From Oribacterium parvum (GTDB lineage Bacteria > Bacillota > Clostridia > Lachnospirales > Lachnospiraceae): a stretch of DNA of 9,693 bases. The stretch covers positions 1-9,693 of the forward strand of contig CALIEL010000239.1 of NCBI GenBank assembly GCA_938022235.1, read 5' to 3'. Under the pieces are notes generated by a model that was given only the letters and a program-made list of their open reading frames with translations, was not told where the DNA came from and searched no databases. Shown here piece by piece: positions 1 through 6,530 of the stretch. The position numbers were made by a program, and so were the translations under genes. How positions within the stretch are numbered: the first letter of the stretch is position 1; every line of letters starts with the position of its first letter.

Positions 1-157
1 AGGAGTTAATCTTGTCCTTTAAGCCTCGTAACAAATCCAGAATCTGGGCCTGAATGGTTACGTCCAAGGCTGTTGTAGGCTCATCCGCAATAATCAGCTT
101 GGGGGAGCAGGCCAGAGCCATGGCGATTACGATACGCTGACGCATACCGCCGGAAAG
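1..157 (-). pseudogene. oppD: oppD, downstream part beyond a premature stop (runs off the window)
   Basis: This is the continuation of the oppD reading frame after the in-frame TAG at 158-160. The 52 codons to the window edge contain no further stop and no frameshift. They encode, in order, the ABC signature LSGGMRQR directly after the stop, the Walker B and D-loop region LIIADEPTTALD (about 62-97), and the start of the helical region that follows (VTIQAQILDLL). These are the residues that complete the ATP site in a dimer with OppF, so they cannot be dispensable for a working ATPase. No ATG with a ribosome binding site is visible that would restart translation usefully; the only early ATG falls inside the signature motif. 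I therefore treat this as part of one interrupted gene, either truly broken or broken only in this sequence record. Confidence 0.8.
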
Positions 158-160
158 CTA
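158..160 (-). other. In-frame TAG inside oppD at the glutamine before the ABC signature
   Basis: The minus-strand codons read CAC TAG CTT TCC GGC, giving His-stop-Leu-Ser-Gly. In OppD-family proteins the equivalent stretch is His-Gln-Leu-Ser-Gly, so a single C-to-T transition (CAG to TAG) accounts for the interruption. Both sides stay in the same frame. Confidence 0.9.
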
Positions 161-781
161 GTGGGGATACATATTGTAAACGCCCTCACTGTTGGCAATG
201 CCCACCATTTCCAAAAGCTCAATGGTACGCTTCTTCGCCGCCTCTTTCGTTTCATAACCGCTCTTATGGAACAAAAGCACCTCATCCACCTGGTCTCCGA
301 TTTTGAAAACCGGATTTAAGGAGGTCATAGGCTCCTGGAAAATCATGGACATAAAGTTTCCCCGAAGGTGCTGCATCACTGTCTCAGGGGTCTTGGTAAT
401 GTCGTAAACCTTATCTCCAGTATTTAAGCGAATGGCTCCGTCCACAATCTGTCCCTGAGGCCGCTGTAAAAGCTGCATCAGAGAAAGGCTGGTTACGGAT
501 TTTCCGCAACCGGACTCTCCCACTACCCCCACGGTTTTTCCCATGGGAACGGAAAAGCTCACGGAATCCACACTCTTTACCGTTCCGGCATCGGTGTAGA
601 AATAGGTCCGAAGATTCTCAAACTCCACCGTATTCTCCGGATTCTTCATTTCCGTCAAATACTCCGACTCCGGGACATTTTTCCGCTTCCGCTTTTTCTC
701 TAAGGCAGCGGTGATTTTTCTATTTTCTTTCGATATCCTCCGGGATTCTTTTCCGGAAAGATAACCGTCTTCTCTTGCCAT
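158..781 (-). CDS. oppD: Oligopeptide ABC transporter ATP-binding protein OppD, cut short by a premature TAG
   Basis: This encodes the first 207 residues of a cytoplasmic ATPase of the OppD/DppD family, which powers peptide import with OppF on the OppB-OppC channel. The Walker A motif GESGCGKS lies at residues 88-95 and the Q-loop MIFQEPMTSLNP at about 147-158. The chain then ends at YNMYPH followed by TAG, where the family reads YPHQLSGG. A CAG to TAG change explains the stop. The fragment lacks the signature and Walker B motifs and should not hydrolyse ATP. The start at 781 is supported by GAGG at 789-792, seven bases upstream. It gives an unusual highly charged N-terminal extension of about 48 residues before the normal OppD beginning (EFENLRTYF); a start at Met45 would remove most of it but has no good ribosome binding site. 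The gene is last in the visible opp operon, 74 bases after oppC. Confidence 0.85.
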   Translation of the reverse strand: MAREDGYLSGKESRRISKENRKITAALEKKRKRKNVPESEYLTEMKNPENTVEFENLRTYFYTDAGTVKSVDSVSFSVPMGKTVGVVGESGCGKSVTSLSLMQLLQRPQGQIVDGAIRLNTGDKVYDITKTPETVMQHLRGNFMSMIFQEPMTSLNPVFKIGDQVDEVLLFHKSGYETKEAAKKRTIELLEMVGIANSEGVYNMYPH

Positions 782-808
782 TTTCTATCCTCAACTTATC
801 TTCCTACA

Positions 809-834
809 GCTTTCCAAGGCAAATGCCGGAAAGC
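809..834 (-). other. Intercistronic stem-loop between oppC and oppD
   Basis: GCTTTCC (809-815) pairs with GGAAAGC (828-834). Inside it GGC (818-820) pairs with GCC (825-827), leaving a two-base bulge and a four-base loop. In the transcript this hairpin lies between the oppC stop and the oppD ribosome binding site. No T-tract follows on the minus strand, so it is not a standard intrinsic terminator. An mRNA-stability or processing element is the likelier role. Confidence 0.6.
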
Positions 835-855
835 ATGATTTTTTACCGAAACCTT

Positions 856-2457
856 TTATCGCTTCATCTTCGGGTCAAAGGCATCTCGCAAGCCGTCTCC
901 CACCAGGTTAAAGGCCAACACGGTAAGCAATAGGCAGACACCGGCAGGAATCCAAATGAAGAGATAGTTACTTAAGACATAGGTATTGTTAACATCGTTA
1001 ATGATATTTCCCCAGGAAGCAAAGGGGAACTTTACACCAAGTCCCAGGAAGGACAATACCGCCTCTGTCAAAATTACGCCTCCCAAACTCATGGTACAGG
1101 TAACAATGAGCTGAGGAATAACGTTTGGTAAAAGGTGTCGGAAGATTCGGTTTACGGGCTTAATGCCTGTAGCCTCCGCCGCAGTCATAAATTCCTGCTC
1201 TCTTAAAGTAAGAATCTGTCCACGCACCAATCTGGTGATGGAAGGCCAACCGAAAAATCCCAGAATAATCATCAGGTAAAACATACGAATCTGAGGATCC
1301 ACCCTCATCGCATCCATAGCCGCACCGATGATGATGTAGATAGGAATGGTGGGAATGCAGTAGAAAATATCCACAATTCTCATGATTAAGGAATCAATCC
1401 AGCCTCCGAAATATCCGGAAATACCGCCCAGAAGCATTCCCAAAACGGTTTCGATAATCACAACTACGAAGCCGATATAAAGAGAAACTCTTCCGCCGTA
1501 CATCAGTCTGGTCAACATATCCATACCGTTCTTATCGGTTCCCAGAGGATGGGCCTTGCTGGGTGGAGAATAAGAGTCATAGACCATCTGCTCTCTGCTT
1601 TGCAGAATATTATAGGTTTTGGAAGTGGCATCATATTCCATGGTATAGTTTGCCTCTACTCCGTCATCGTCGGTAAAGCTAAAGCTGGTAGCTCCCGCCT
1701 GAATCTGCTCCAGAAGCTCTTCCTTAAACTTCTGAGAGAAGGTCACATCGCTCATAATGGCATTTACCACATAGCGGCTGGCATAAGCATAAGCAGTTCC
1801 GTCCTTTGTTACGGTTCCATCCTCGGAAAGGGTATAGCTGCTGCCCCCCTCCGTATATTCCTTTTCTCCGTTTGTCAAGGCCTTTAAAATGCTTAACTGC
1901 TCTGCAAAAGGAATCTGTCCTTCCCCGGAAACGGAAGTCACCGTATCTACTGCCGCAAAGGCTACCGGGTCTGTACTGCCCTTCTTGCTAATGATATAGA
2001 AGTCTTTTCCCGCCTCTTCATAGCTGTAGTCTACGCCTCCTGCGGCAAACTCTGTCAGCTTCTTTCCCTTGGCCAATACGAACTGGGCCTGGGCAAGGGC
2101 AGGGAAGCTGTCCTTTTCCGCCTGCTGATAACGAAGCTCCGTGTTCACCTTAACACCGGCATACTTCTGGCTTTGGCTGTCCTTACGATAGAAGAGCTGA
2201 GACTCTCCGTAGGGCATTAAGGCTCCTCCTAAGAAAGAGAAAAGAAACATGAAAATCAAAACCACCATGCCCAAAACCGCAATACGATTTCGGAAAAAAC
2301 GCTTTGCCACCATTGCTCCGGGGGAGAGGGTTTTGACGCGTCGGTCATCACTTAAAGAATATTCAGCATTCTTCGATGCATTAGCATCGCTATACTCTTC
2401 CGTATTCTGCACAGTTTCTTGTGTAGTTTTATCTACAGAATTTTCTAAATCAGACAT
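856..2457 (-). CDS. oppC: Oligopeptide ABC transporter permease OppC with a large extracytoplasmic insertion
   Basis: This is an inner permease subunit of the peptide importer, pairing with OppB. The start at 2457 is chosen because AGGAGG (2465-2470) sits seven bases upstream; the frame is open eight codons further but without a comparable site. The 533-residue product has a cytoplasmic N-terminus (1-57), a first membrane helix (about 58-80), then about 215 residues outside the membrane. The conserved PPSKAHPLGTDKNG segment (about 298-311) and the five-helix BPD_transp core follow. The EAA coupling loop reads EFMTAAEATGIKPVNRIFRHLLPN (about 422-445), and the C-terminus GDGLRDAFDPK is typical. 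Classical OppC has about 300 residues with only a short link at the inserted place. The insertion is rich in Ser, Thr, Asp and aromatic residues, looks folded and shows no frameshift. The gene follows oppB by 16 bases. Confidence 0.93.
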   Translation of the reverse strand: MSDLENSVDKTTQETVQNTEEYSDANASKNAEYSLSDDRRVKTLSPGAMVAKRFFRNRIAVLGMVVLIFMFLFSFLGGALMPYGESQLFYRKDSQSQKYAGVKVNTELRYQQAEKDSFPALAQAQFVLAKGKKLTEFAAGGVDYSYEEAGKDFYIISKKGSTDPVAFAAVDTVTSVSGEGQIPFAEQLSILKALTNGEKEYTEGGSSYTLSEDGTVTKDGTAYAYASRYVVNAIMSDVTFSQKFKEELLEQIQAGATSFSFTDDDGVEANYTMEYDATSKTYNILQSREQMVYDSYSPPSKAHPLGTDKNGMDMLTRLMYGGRVSLYIGFVVVIIETVLGMLLGGISGYFGGWIDSLIMRIVDIFYCIPTIPIYIIIGAAMDAMRVDPQIRMFYLMIILGFFGWPSITRLVRGQILTLREQEFMTAAEATGIKPVNRIFRHLLPNVIPQLIVTCTMSLGGVILTEAVLSFLGLGVKFPFASWGNIINDVNNTYVLSNYLFIWIPAGVCLLLTVLAFNLVGDGLRDAFDPKMKR

Positions 2458-2464
2458 CTTTTCC

Positions 2465-2470
2465 CCTCCT
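2465..2470 (-). promoter_or_regulatory. Ribosome binding site that fixes the oppC start
   Basis: AGGAGG on the minus strand, seven bases before the ATG at 2455-2457. It lies just before the oppB stop codon's downstream side and makes Met at 2457, not the upstream in-frame ATG at 2481, the likely start. Confidence 0.75.
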
Positions 2471-2473
2471 TTC

Positions 2474-3460
2474 CTAATCAATGCGAACTCGAGGATCTAC
2501 CACGGCATATAAAATATCCGTTAGCAGGTTTCCAATCAAGGTCAAAACGGCAATAAACACTAAGTAAAACATGGAGAACGGAATGTCTCCCGAAATCATA
2601 GCCTGATAAGAGGTGTAGCCGATTCCCGGAATGGAAAAGAGCTGCTCTGTAATCATGGCTCCGGAAAATAATCCGGGAAGAGAGGTACCCCAGATGGTTA
2701 CCAGCGTAATCAAAGTATTTCGGAAGGCATGATGATAGATTACCCGTCCCTCGGAAAGACCCTTCGCTCTTGCCGTACGGATATAATCCGAATTTAATAC
2801 CTCCAGCATATTGGTACGAATATATCGCATATACGCTCCGATGCTGGCAATCAGCAGGGTAAGAATCGGTAAAACCAGGTGTAAAGCAATATCCATCTTC
2901 TTTCCGCTTGGAGAAAGAATATCGTAATTTCTTCCCACCAGTCCGCCTAAGTCGAACCATTGTAATTTCACGGAAAATACCAGCTTCAAAAGAGAAGCTG
3001 TGAAGAAGGTGGGAAGGGAAATTCCTGCCAAAGCCACGATAGAAATCACATTATCCTGCCAGGAATACTGCTTGGTTGCCGCAATAATTCCCAATGGCAC
3101 GGAAATCGCAAATTCCAAAACCATAACCACAAAGCTCATGATAAAGGAAATACCCACTACCTCTTTAAATTTCTGGGTAACCGGCACGGTGTACTTCCAG
3201 CTGTCTCCGAAGTTTCCTCGAAGAGCCTTGCCCAACCAGGCAAAGAATCCGGGAACGATTCCTTTGTCCATGCCGTAAGTAGCCTCCAACTGCTGCATCC
3301 ACTCTTCAAAGCTTTTGGAGCCGGGCTGTTGAGACTTCTGTCTGGCGATCTGCTCCAAATAGGAGGTTGGTAGAGATCGCATTAAAATATAAAGCAAGAA
3401 AGCCACGATAAACAGAATCACTACGGACCATAATAATCGTTTGATAATATACTTTTTCAC
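2474..3460 (-). CDS. oppB: Oligopeptide ABC transporter permease OppB
   Basis: This encodes a membrane permease of the OppB/DppB family, 328 residues and near the usual 305-330. It forms the translocation channel with OppC. The first helix (about 8-28) is followed by an extracytoplasmic stretch of about 70 residues. Five more helices follow at about 100-125, 138-165, 190-212, 250-273 and 293-318. The EAA coupling loop that docks on the ATPases is DYIRTARAKGLSEGRVIYHHAFRN (about 225-248). The C-terminus YAVVDPRVRID is characteristic of the family. The start codon is GTG (3458-3460) with only a weak GTAGG-like ribosome binding site. This suggests lower translation than for oppA, oppC and oppD. 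It begins 100 bases after oppA, beyond a stem-loop, and ends with TAG. Confidence 0.93.
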   Translation of the reverse strand: MKKYIIKRLLWSVVILFIVAFLLYILMRSLPTSYLEQIARQKSQQPGSKSFEEWMQQLEATYGMDKGIVPGFFAWLGKALRGNFGDSWKYTVPVTQKFKEVVGISFIMSFVVMVLEFAISVPLGIIAATKQYSWQDNVISIVALAGISLPTFFTASLLKLVFSVKLQWFDLGGLVGRNYDILSPSGKKMDIALHLVLPILTLLIASIGAYMRYIRTNMLEVLNSDYIRTARAKGLSEGRVIYHHAFRNTLITLVTIWGTSLPGLFSGAMITEQLFSIPGIGYTSYQAMISGDIPFSMFYLVFIAVLTLIGNLLTDILYAVVDPRVRID

Positions 3461-3486
3461 TGAAAAACCTACTCTTCCATATCAAG

Positions 3487-3525
3487 AATAGCCGCATTCC
3501 TAAAGCTTCAGGAAACGCGGCTATT
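3487..3525 (-). other. Intercistronic stem-loop between oppA and oppB
   Basis: AATAGCCGC (3487-3495) pairs perfectly with GCGGCTATT (3517-3525). An inner stem TTCCT (3497-3501) pairs with AGGAA (3510-3514), separated by a small internal loop and closed by eight loop bases. On the minus strand the sequence after it is CTTGATATGG, not a T-run, so this is probably not a full terminator. Its place after a binding-protein gene and before a permease gene suits an element that protects the upstream oppA message or limits transcription into oppB. Confidence 0.7.
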
Positions 3526-3560
3526 ACCCGAAAAATGTAGACGGAACAATCCGTTTACTT

Positions 3561-5870
3561 TTACTTTGCTAATTGAAGATTCTCAACTTCAGCATACCAC
3601 TTATAGAATGGGCTGATATCCGGAGTAATGGTATCCACCTGAACACGCTGTGCAGAGAAGATGGTTACTTCCTTTCTCTGGTAGATTGGTACCTCGCAGG
3701 ACCAGTCGATAATCTTGTCAAGACAAGCCTTATACATGGTCTTACGGTATTCCTGATCAGTTGACTCTCTTGCCTGAAGAATCATGGCATCTAAGTACGC
3801 ATCCTCAATCTGGTACTGGTAGTTGGAACCTCCGGGATTAGCACCACCATTTGCAATATCGGAGTAATATATCTGGAACATATCCGGATCCGGTGTTGCC
3901 TGCCAAGCCGCACACCACATCTCTGCCTGCTTAGCCTGAAGCTTGTTCCACAGGTCGGCACTGTTGGAAATATCGTTAATGGTAAGCTTCATACCGATTT
4001 CCGCAAAGGCCTTCTGCGCCTCTGTCAAAATCATAAAGGAGGGGTGGTCTCCTGTTCCGGAACCGGGGATGATAACCTCATATTCCATCTTTGCTCCTGC
4101 AGGAGCTGCAGTAATCTTTCCGTCTGCCACGGTATAGCCTGCCGCCTCTAAGAAGCCTAAAGCCGCCTTCTTTGCTGCTGCATATTTATCCTCATCGGAC
4201 ATTCCGGAGGTATAAATGGGTTCTCCCTTTGCATCCTTGGAGAAAGCAATCTGGTATCCGTCATCGGTAGGCTGAGGTGCTGCCCAGGAAGTATTGGTAA
4301 TCGGATAATTGATTACACTTGCTCTGTCTCCATAGTAGCTGCTTACCGCAAGGTCTCTGTATACAGAGAAAATAGTGGCAAAGGCACGACGAAGATTCTT
4401 GGAAGCTTCACTTCCCGGCTCATTGTTTACAGAAACATTGTGGGCATTAATACCGATATATCCATAGCCTAAGGCATCTACAGCAGAGGTATAGATCTTA
4501 TCTCCGGAGATTTCTCCGTTGCTGTTTGCCTTCTTAATGGCATCGGCAATCTCATTGGTATAGCTTGGGTTGGTTACATCTGCTGTTCCTGTCAAGACTG
4601 CATTTACACGGTCAGGCTGTGCAACATAGTTCACCTTCAAACTCTTGGTCTTCGGTGCGCCGAGAAAGTAGTTCTCGTTTGCCTTCATGGAAACCACACC
4701 GTTTTCATATTTCTCAAAAACGTAGGCACCTGCACCTAAAGGCTGAGTGGTCTTTGCACGAACACTGCTTAAATCTCCCTTGGGGAAACCGAACTTATTG
4801 TTCGCATAGTCATACTGGGCAGGATCTCCATAGTAGTGTAATGGAGAGATGGCCATAGCAAGCTGATAGATTGCCTGAGCGTCCACCTTAGTGGTAATAA
4901 CACGTACAGTGTTGTCTCCGGTCTTCTGAATACCGCTGATATTGGGAGCGGAATTACCGGTTTCCACACCGACAGCATAATCCTTGTAGCTTTCCATTAA
5001 CTCGGTAAAGGGAGTACCCGCACTCTCTGCAGAACTCATATCCTTTACACTACCGTCGTACTTTGCTACCATAGCATTGAAGAAATCCATAGCTGTTGCA
5101 TCTTCCTTCAAACCTTCATAGCCATAGTTTGCCGCAAATGCCGCTACGGAATCTCCTTCCTTGTTGCTTCCGCTGGAAATTAAAGAATCCTCAATTTCCT
5201 TTACAAAGGCCTCTGCAGCCTTCTTGTAATCTGCCCAGAACTTTGTCTGCTGTTCCTCTGTCCACTTGGAGAAGTCCTTATTATCCTCTCCTGCAGCCAG
5301 AATCAGCTTAAAGAGGGGCTCCATACCCTTTCTGTACTCTTCCATACCCTGAACCGGTACGGAATAGAAGGAAGCTGATCCGTCATAGGTAGGATCTGCA
5401 TAGACATACATGGAGAAAATCACATCATCAGCAGTCAAAGGCTTACCGTCAGAGAACTTTACACCATCCTTAATAGTAAAGTCATAGTATACGGTTCCGT
5501 CTGCATTCTCGGTAACAGCCAGGTCGGAAATTCCCTTGTAGGTGTATTCCTTACCGTTATACTCCTTGGTCTCCCCTTCAATACCCTTGTAAATAATGGC
5601 ACCGCTTCGATCTATGGGTAAGAGTGGGGCTGTGACAAAATTTACCACATCCTGATCCGGTACAGTCTCAGCGAAAAACGGAGAAAACTTGGAGCTAAAC
5701 TCATCCTGAGCAAAAACCAGGGAACCGTCGGTATTTCCGGCAGCTTCTTGACCGCTTTCGCCCTGAGCCTTTGTTCCGTCCTCCGCCTTCTTGGGAGAGC
5801 ATCCTGCCAATGCGGAAAGCGCCATCACTGATGCAAGCAGTGATGCCATAATCGCTTTTCTTTTCTTCAT
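3561..5870 (-). CDS. oppA: Peptide-binding lipoprotein OppA (extracellular solute-binding protein family 5), enlarged
   Basis: This is the extracellular substrate receptor of the importer. The start at 5870 follows AGGAGG (5878-5883) by seven bases; the open frame continues 13 codons upstream without support. The 769-residue product begins with a lipoprotein signal (MKKRKAIM, a hydrophobic stretch, then LAGC with Cys24), so it should be lipid-anchored to the membrane outer face. A low-complexity linker rich in Glu, Gly and Ala follows. Family 5 features include YYDFTIKDGVKFSDGKPLTADDV (about 128-150), LGAGAYVFEKYENG (about 378-391) and QPDRVNAVLTGTADV (about 418-432). Usual length is 520-600; the excess is mainly a helical, charged insertion at about 182-305 within the N-terminal lobe. 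Peptide is the likely ligand, but family 5 also binds nickel, haem and sugars, so the substrate is inferred from the opp-type permeases. It precedes oppB. Confidence 0.92.
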   Translation of the reverse strand: MKKRKAIMASLLASVMALSALAGCSPKKAEDGTKAQGESGQEAAGNTDGSLVFAQDEFSSKFSPFFAETVPDQDVVNFVTAPLLPIDRSGAIIYKGIEGETKEYNGKEYTYKGISDLAVTENADGTVYYDFTIKDGVKFSDGKPLTADDVIFSMYVYADPTYDGSASFYSVPVQGMEEYRKGMEPLFKLILAAGEDNKDFSKWTEEQQTKFWADYKKAAEAFVKEIEDSLISSGSNKEGDSVAAFAANYGYEGLKEDATAMDFFNAMVAKYDGSVKDMSSAESAGTPFTELMESYKDYAVGVETGNSAPNISGIQKTGDNTVRVITTKVDAQAIYQLAMAISPLHYYGDPAQYDYANNKFGFPKGDLSSVRAKTTQPLGAGAYVFEKYENGVVSMKANENYFLGAPKTKSLKVNYVAQPDRVNAVLTGTADVTNPSYTNEIADAIKKANSNGEISGDKIYTSAVDALGYGYIGINAHNVSVNNEPGSEASKNLRRAFATIFSVYRDLAVSSYYGDRASVINYPITNTSWAAPQPTDDGYQIAFSKDAKGEPIYTSGMSDEDKYAAAKKAALGFLEAAGYTVADGKITAAPAGAKMEYEVIIPGSGTGDHPSFMILTEAQKAFAEIGMKLTINDISNSADLWNKLQAKQAEMWCAAWQATPDPDMFQIYYSDIANGGANPGGSNYQYQIEDAYLDAMILQARESTDQEYRKTMYKACLDKIIDWSCEVPIYQRKEVTIFSAQRVQVDTITPDISPFYKWYAEVENLQLAK

Positions 5871-5877
5871 ACTACTT

Positions 5878-5883
5878 CCTCCT
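5878..5883 (-). promoter_or_regulatory. Ribosome binding site that fixes the oppA start
   Basis: AGGAGG on the minus strand, seven bases before the ATG at 5868-5870. That start places the lipoprotein signal peptide directly at the N-terminus, as expected. Confidence 0.75.
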
Positions 5884-5918
5884 TTTAGTAATTTTTGGCT
5901 TCCTTTCAAACTGCATTT

Positions 5919-6467
5919 TCATTCATTATAGGCCGTTCTTTCCTCCATCTTCCAAGAGGAAAAGCTCTGCTTTAACTTCCGCCAAAACAGGATGGAAAAA
6001 ACGATAAATCCCAAAACTAAAGCAAAAACCATTGCCTCCTCTAAAAGCCCTCCATCTCTTCCTCCTCTTAGGAGATAAATCCCCTGGAATAGAAGAAGGA
6101 ATCCTGCAAACAGGAAGGAAAGAACCACATTTCCCTCCAAAGGAATGAAGCTTCTTTGATAGGTCCAACCGTCCACCGTGCCTTTCTTCCTGAGATAACT
6201 CAGGAAACGAACAGAGGCTAAAAGCACTTGAATGATGCACATCCCATAGGGCAAGGTCAGGAATAGCTTGTGGGATAAGGCGACCTTCGAGAAAAATCCC
6301 GGAATTAAGAGAAAAGGAAGCTGAAAGAAATAACAAGCAATCAGAAGCCGTTTTTCTTTTTTTTGCAATTCCAAAGGCCGTATATCTTTATACAGCTTTT
6401 TTCTCGCTTCATCTGCCTCCTTGGAAAGAACGCCGCCTTTTCCATAGGGCGTCCTAAACATTCCCAT
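5919..6467 (-). CDS. Small membrane protein of unknown function, four predicted helices
   Basis: I do not recognise this protein. The start at 6467 is set by GGAGG (6475-6479), seven bases upstream; the same frame is open for 44 more codons but crosses the tandem repeat and lacks a site. The 182-residue product has a soluble, charged N-terminus (1-40, beginning MGMFRTPYGKGG). Hydrophobic segments lie at about 41-58, 68-89, 113-133 and 144-161, with a basic tail after the last. Helix 2 is followed by a basic patch (RFLSYLRKKG), which by the positive-inside tendency would face the cytoplasm. There is no signal peptide, cysteine cluster or catalytic motif I can name. It ends with TGA 48 bases before oppA and is on the same strand, so partial co-transcription with opp is possible. 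Whether it has a link to peptide uptake cannot be told from sequence. Confidence is good that it is a gene, low for any function. Confidence 0.7.
   Translation of the reverse strand: MGMFRTPYGKGGVLSKEADEARKKLYKDIRPLELQKKEKRLLIACYFFQLPFLLIPGFFSKVALSHKLFLTLPYGMCIIQVLLASVRFLSYLRKKGTVDGWTYQRSFIPLEGNVVLSFLFAGFLLLFQGIYLLRGGRDGGLLEEAMVFALVLGFIVFSILFWRKLKQSFSSWKMEERTAYNE
5925..5955 (-). promoter_or_regulatory. Candidate sigma-A-type promoter for oppA
   Basis: A perfect minus-strand TATAAT (5925-5930) lies 55 bases before the oppA start, overlapping the end of the membrane-protein gene. The best -35 candidate is TTGGAA (5950-5955), four of six matches at a long spacing of 19. No TG extension is present. 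This could drive the opp genes separately from the upstream gene. The long spacer keeps the call tentative. Confidence 0.35.
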
Positions 6468-6474
6468 GCTATTT

Positions 6475-6479
6475 CCTCC
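6475..6479 (-). promoter_or_regulatory. Ribosome binding site that fixes the membrane-protein start
   Basis: GGAGG on the minus strand, seven bases before the ATG at 6465-6467. It excludes the longer upstream reading of the same frame as the likely translated form. Confidence 0.7.
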
Positions 6480-6490
6480 ATAGTTTCGAC

Positions 6491-6530
6491 TTTTCTTGAT
6501 TATCAGTCTTTTTTCTTGATTCTTAGTCTT
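6491..6530. repeat. Two tandem copies of a 20-bp unit upstream of the membrane-protein gene
   Basis: Copy one (6491-6510) and copy two (6511-6530) both begin TTTTCTTGATT and end AGTCTT. They differ at two of twenty positions. A degenerate third beginning (TTTCCTTGCT) follows at 6531. The unit is close to two helical turns, and the array lies 11 bases upstream of the ribosome binding site in the presumed leader. It could be an operator, an RNA element or a slippage product. Confidence 0.7.

Noticed and set aside
158..160. TAG reassigned to an amino acid (alternative code or pyrrolysine)
   Set aside because: TAG is the natural terminator of rpoA (7544-7546) and oppB (2474-2476) at the expected protein ends, and no other gene here has an internal TAG.
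1549..1991. Open frames on the plus strand inside oppC
   Set aside because: They lie opposite a well-supported gene, encode nothing recognisable and have no convincing ribosome binding site.
2478..2960. 160-codon minus-strand frame overlapping oppB
   Set aside because: It is an out-of-frame shadow of oppB, which has clear family motifs throughout.
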